Source of the DNA: Epiperipatus broadwayi
Lineage: Eukaryota; Onychophora; Udeonychophora; Euonychophora; Peripatidae
Direction of reading: 5' to 3'
Length of the DNA: 64,000 nucleotides
Assembly: GCA_028023455.1 (NCBI GenBank)
Contig: JAQFVV010012545.1
Coordinates: 1,612,001 to 1,676,000 of the forward strand
Shown here: piece after piece, positions 60,456 through 64,000 of the stretch
How the letters are laid out: every line of letters starts with the position of its first letter
Numbering within the stretch: position 1 is the stretch's first letter
Notes under the pieces: generated by a model
What the model was told of the DNA's origin: nothing
The model's input: the letters and a program-made list of their open reading frames with translations, nothing else
The model's database searches: none
Made by a program: the position numbers and the translations under genes

Positions 60456-61813
60456 CTAAAATGTACAAATTTGGATAAAATAAATCAAATACTTTTCCAC
60501 GTCATTACATGTATATATATATATATATTAAATTCACATAGCATTAATGTATATGAAATAGAATTAAAGTTGATTAAGTTCTCTCTAGCTGTGAAATAAT
60601 TAAATGTAAATCCACCACTTTCAATATAACAAACTATACAAATAGAGTGGATTTATATTTCCTTTGCTCTTTCAATAATAATAATCTTAATGTTAAAATT
60701 TCAGAATGGAAATAATATTTGTAGTCTCTATTTTCTGATTAATTATGATTTCATATTTAATAATGACATATTTATATCCGGCATAAATATTATTTCCACT
60801 TTGAAATTTCAATAGTTAGAAAACTAAGCTACAATTTTATCATATAAGTTATATTCACTACCCCATAGTTCTTTTATTTATTAAATATGGTCTTTATTTC
60901 AAACCCAGTACCCATAAAATAAACAATTTACCTCTATGCCTTTGCTCAGGCTATGACTTAAAGAATCTCCATTTACTTTCACTCCTTAGGCTTCCCATTT
61001 TAATCCACAAAATACTTCTTGCAGCACTGCTGTAAAAAGTTTTGGAGATATGGAGTCAACCTGTCTTACACCTTTCTCAATATTGACTTTCCTAGTATCA
61101 TTATGCAATCTAATTGCTGCTATTGCATTTTAAAAATATTCTTTAAAATATGACAATATCTTGGAGCTATACCTTGATGATCCAATACTTTAATCACTGA
61201 AGAAATGTTCACAGAATCAAATACCTTTTCATAATCTACAAATCAAAAGCATAATGGCAACTCATATTCATTTGTCCTTTCTATAACTTCTCTCAATACC
61301 TGGATATGATCTACTGTACTAAAACCACTTTTAAATTCAGCTTGTTCTCTTGGTTGGTGCAAATCTAGTGTTCTCTGTAGACGAGTCGTAATTATCTTGG
61401 TAAAAAAAATTTTTAAAACTGATAAAAGGCTGATAGGTGTGTAATTTCTAATATCTTCTTCATCACCTTTTTTAAATACGTATTAATAATAATTCTGCAT
61501 TCTTCCAATCATCTGGTACATCTTTATCATTTAAATATTTGGTATATAACTTTGCTAAAAAAAATTCTATTTCTTCACCTGCTTCTTTTAATATATCAAT
61601 TAGAATTCTGTCATTACCTGGAGCCTTTCCTTTCTTCATAAATTTAATTGCATGTCTCACTTCTTCATTTAAAATTCTGAGCAAAATCAACATATTACAA
61701 GTTAATATAGAAAAGGCTTAATTTTAGTTTACTTGATTTGTTAAAATACAAAATGTACATATTTTATTACTAAAATTTAATAGTACAATTAATATAAGAA
61801 TTAAATATTTTAC
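60456..61813 (-). other. BLTP1 intron a/b
   Basis: 1.36 kb intron. More than half of it is an RTE-type LINE relic (60930-61693, same strand as the gene). The remainder (60456-60929) is AT-rich and includes a short (TA)n run near 60511-60528. Confidence 0.8.
60930..61693 (-). pseudogene. RTE-type LINE reverse transcriptase relic
   Basis: Read on the minus strand, the segment gives NEEVRHAIKFMKKGKAPGND and an ILIDILKEAGEE motif, then LAKLYTKYLNDKDVPDDWKN, then after a frame change a KKGDEEDIRNY-x-PISLLSV block, QPREQAEFKSGFST, the palm motif VDYEKVFDSVN, and RQVDSISPKLFTAVL. These are the ordered finger and palm motifs of RTE-clade non-LTR reverse transcriptases (family consensus: FVDYEKAFDSV, RQGDTISPKLFTA). 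The expected Asp of the RQGD motif is kept but its Gly is Val. Stops and frameshifts make it inactive. The catalytic F/YADD motif, endonuclease and 3' tail are missing, so it is an internal fragment. Confidence 0.85.
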
Positions 61814-61911
61814 CTGAATCCAAAACTTTATAGGCACAATTGGTGGGACAAAATCAGTAAAAGGTAAATCAAAAGATAAATCAAAAAGTTCACCACAAAA
61901 AGCAACGTGAG
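61814..61911 (-). CDS. BLTP1: BLTP1 exon a (first in window)
   Basis: Minus-strand exon of 98 nt: two bases that complete a split codon, then 32 codons. It reads HVAFCGELFD near its start and DLPFTDFVPPIVPIKFWIQ at its end. The alternating hydrophobic pattern suits two strands of the lipid-groove beta sheet. The acceptor is TTTTCTAG before 61911 and the donor is CAG/GTAAAA after 61814. The open frame in the raw sequence runs past both ends, so the limits come from splice sites, and the phase (0 at its 3' end) agrees with the next exon, which begins GESVDV. The preceding exon is beyond 64000. The call depends on position and phase as much as on the short similarity. Confidence 0.82.
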
Positions 61912-64000
61912 CTAGAAAAGACAAAATAATAATTTTTCATTTAATTTTTTAAAAAAAAAAACTATTAAAATAATATCCCATTAAGATATAAAGTTAATAT
62001 AAATTGAAAATAAATAAAGCTATCAAAATAAAAATATCTTGCAAAAAAAAAGTTATTAAAAAAACTCACTGGCCAAAATCTCTCACACATTTAAATATTA
62101 AATAACATAACAATGAGTAAATTTTTATTTTGTCTAAAAAATATTTTGCGAGAGTGTGTGGACAATTAATGAGTAATATGGCATTAAAATTTAAAATTGT
62201 TAAGCCAGGTTTTTCTTATATATATAGGGAAGCATCATAAATCCAAAATCATGGTTCCAGAGATTTTTTAGATTTTAAGAATAGATTCCATCTTCCCCTC
62301 ACAAAAACTCAAACTCTGATAAGATAAAAAAACAGATAGCTTATAGCAAGTAGACTTACTAATTTATAGATATTTACCAATTTTTTCCCTTTAATTTTAG
62401 CAATTTTTTATACTAAATGTTTAGATTAACAGTATTCTAACGGTATAAATCGAAATAATAAGATTTACAACCTCAATATATATATATAAATCTACAAACT
62501 ATTAACAGAAATCCCAAACACTAAATATCACATGATCAATATTTCCAAAACATTATTAGTTTTGGAAATATAAAATTGTTGTTCTATTTTCAAGTGAAGT
62601 AAATAATATAATAGTAATTAGAAACAAATATTAAATATCTATTAGCAACATATTCAAAAGAAAAATGATAAATAAAATTGTTAAATTGATACATATTACA
62701 AGAGCAAATTTATTAATAAATATGAATAAGATATTACGATAAATTACTGTGAAGATGATAAGTTTCTCTTTGTTAAAAGATTGTATTTTCTTTTACAAAG
62801 AAACTTAGTATATGAACATAAAATTTTTATCAAGAAAGATTAAGCAATATATGTGCAAAAGACATTTCAAATAAATAACTATATTTTATTTCAGTTTACA
62901 CTTCAGCTCTCAAAAAATTAAATGAGATATTTTAGAAACAGGACTCTCAAAAAAATTTATAATTTTTTTCTTTTATTTTAAACCAAAGAAAGACAGGATA
63001 TTAATATATTACAATGATTATCTTATTTTATATAAAATTATGTATATAAAAAAAAGTGACTGTATTCCCAAAATTAAATACATTCACATACATTAAATAT
63101 ACATTTTGTTGTTAACTATCTTTACAATTTGTGTCTGTCACATGAAAATGCATTAAAATATGAAAAGTTTTAAAATTATTATTAAATCTAAATTTACAAA
63201 GTTCGTTTACAATTATTTTCTATTTTGATATCAATCTCAAGATTAATCCATTAAGCAATTCTAAGTATAACATAATCATGTTTTAGTTTAACTTTGATTA
63301 ATCAATATATTTACAAAATAACACATTATAGAGATCTCAAACATTATTTCTACTGCTTTCCCAAACACTTTTGATAACTAATCTTACAAAAATTAAAACT
63401 ACTTATATAACAAAAAATGTATCACTTTATATATTACATATATTTTTATAACAAATTTATAATCGGCTTTTAAAAAAAACTGATAGTTATGAAAAATAAG
63501 TCAATAATAATAATAAAGCAATGATTTACATATGTATATAAATATAAAATTGACTTTTTTTTTTCATTTTACAATAATTTTTCTCCTTATTCTTTACATA
63601 AAAATAGAATATAATTGTAAACAAATTTCCAAATGTTTGTTCTGTTGCAATAATCACAAATAAATTATTTCTTATAGATTACAAGCTTATTACATTAATT
63701 TCAATCTTTTTTAAAAAAAACTTTCTAGATATATGAATAATATTTGATTGATTTATTAATAGACAATTGACATTATAAAATTCAATTATTGGAAGTGAAA
63801 GAGTTCTAGAATCTGCCAATCTAAATCAAAATTATATAAAAAAAACTTCCAAAATATGAAAATTTGCTTAAAAAATAAATTTCTCCATTATATAAAATGA
63901 AACAGAACTGTATATAATAAAAAATCATATTTTTTTAATCCTTTTTTAAAAATATATACATTAAAAAAAAAAAAAGATGACTTTCACATATAATTTCAAA
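61912..64000 (-). other. BLTP1 intron upstream of exon a, no other feature
   Basis: Very AT-rich sequence with short A and T runs. I found no exon, no repeat with clear boundaries and no coding relic. It is taken as intron because exon a is entered in mid-codon. Confidence 0.7.

Larger units (their letters stand above)
15730..61911 (-). other. BLTP1: BLTP1 gene body, central part (10 exons)
   Basis: Partial gene on the minus strand. Ten exons (61911-61814, 60455-60298, 55156-54844, 49154-48960, 44998-44861, 42406-42230, 35301-35059, 28294-26467, 23956-23848, 15979-15730) join in one frame across nine GT-AG introns with no phase conflict, giving 3,509 coding nt. The product resembles vertebrate KIAA1109 as I recall it, exon after exon and in the same order. 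The family (Drosophila tweek, worm LPD-3, yeast Csf1) forms a long hydrophobic groove of repeating beta-sheet modules that lets phospholipid move between the ER and other membranes. Start, N-terminal membrane anchor and C-terminal FSA region lie outside the window. Introns run from 1.4 to 7.9 kb and hold all the transposon remains listed here. Neither promoter nor polyadenylation site is visible. Confidence 0.93.

Noticed and set aside
1-64000. CRISPR arrays, rRNA genes, bacterial operons, prophage
   Set aside because: The spliced gene and the transposon types are eukaryotic; regular spacer arrays and rRNA motifs are absent.

Overview
The window is AT-rich, intron-dominated animal DNA (A+T roughly three quarters or more, judged by eye). 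It carries one recognisable host gene and many transposable-element remains. The gene is the central part of BLTP1 (KIAA1109/tweek), the giant bridge-like lipid transfer protein of ER contact sites, on the minus strand. I can place ten exons, from 61911 down to 15730, with consensus splice sites and compatible phases at all nine internal junctions. Together they encode about 1,170 residues. Both ends of the gene lie outside the window. The phylum cannot be fixed: an invertebrate (protostome) genome fits the Penelope, RTE, Ty3/gypsy and Merlin mix and the divergence of the protein from vertebrate BLTP1, but this is inference.

Layout from right to left (the direction of BLTP1 transcription): upstream intron (61912-64000, empty); an intron with an RTE-type LINE reverse-transcriptase relic; a 5 kb intron with a repeat that contains a well-formed hammerhead ribozyme fold (59022-59080) and an RTE 3' tail; an intron with a Penelope endonuclease relic and a head-to-head palindromic pair of Penelope copies (51.4-54.15 kb); an intron with two tandem LINE copies (45.8-48.5 kb); an intron with a 1.6 kb Merlin-like TIR element (43012-44610) that has an 8 bp target duplication and a transposase zinc-ribbon relic; a 6.9 kb intron with another Penelope copy and a LINE tail; a 6.8 kb intron with a 260 bp inverted-repeat MITE; a small intron with a tandem duplication; and a 7.9 kb intron with a 5.4 kb TIR element (17224-22645) that also has an 8 bp target duplication and has itself received a retroposed tRNA-like sequence. 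The last part (1-15729) holds a decayed Ty3/gypsy element (5785-13982) with both LTRs, the 5' one split by a 2.6 kb insertion, plus tandem repeats, a foldback element and another RTE tail.

Only BLTP1 looks like a functional gene. Everything else recognised is mobile-element derived and mostly broken, the best preserved being the LINE at 46.7-48.5 kb. The observations most worth following up are the hammerhead ribozyme, the tRNA-like module shared by the 3' ends of three Penelope copies, and the two TIR elements that share an architecture: GC-rich hairpin-bearing left end and A-rich degenerate tandem repeats at the right end.
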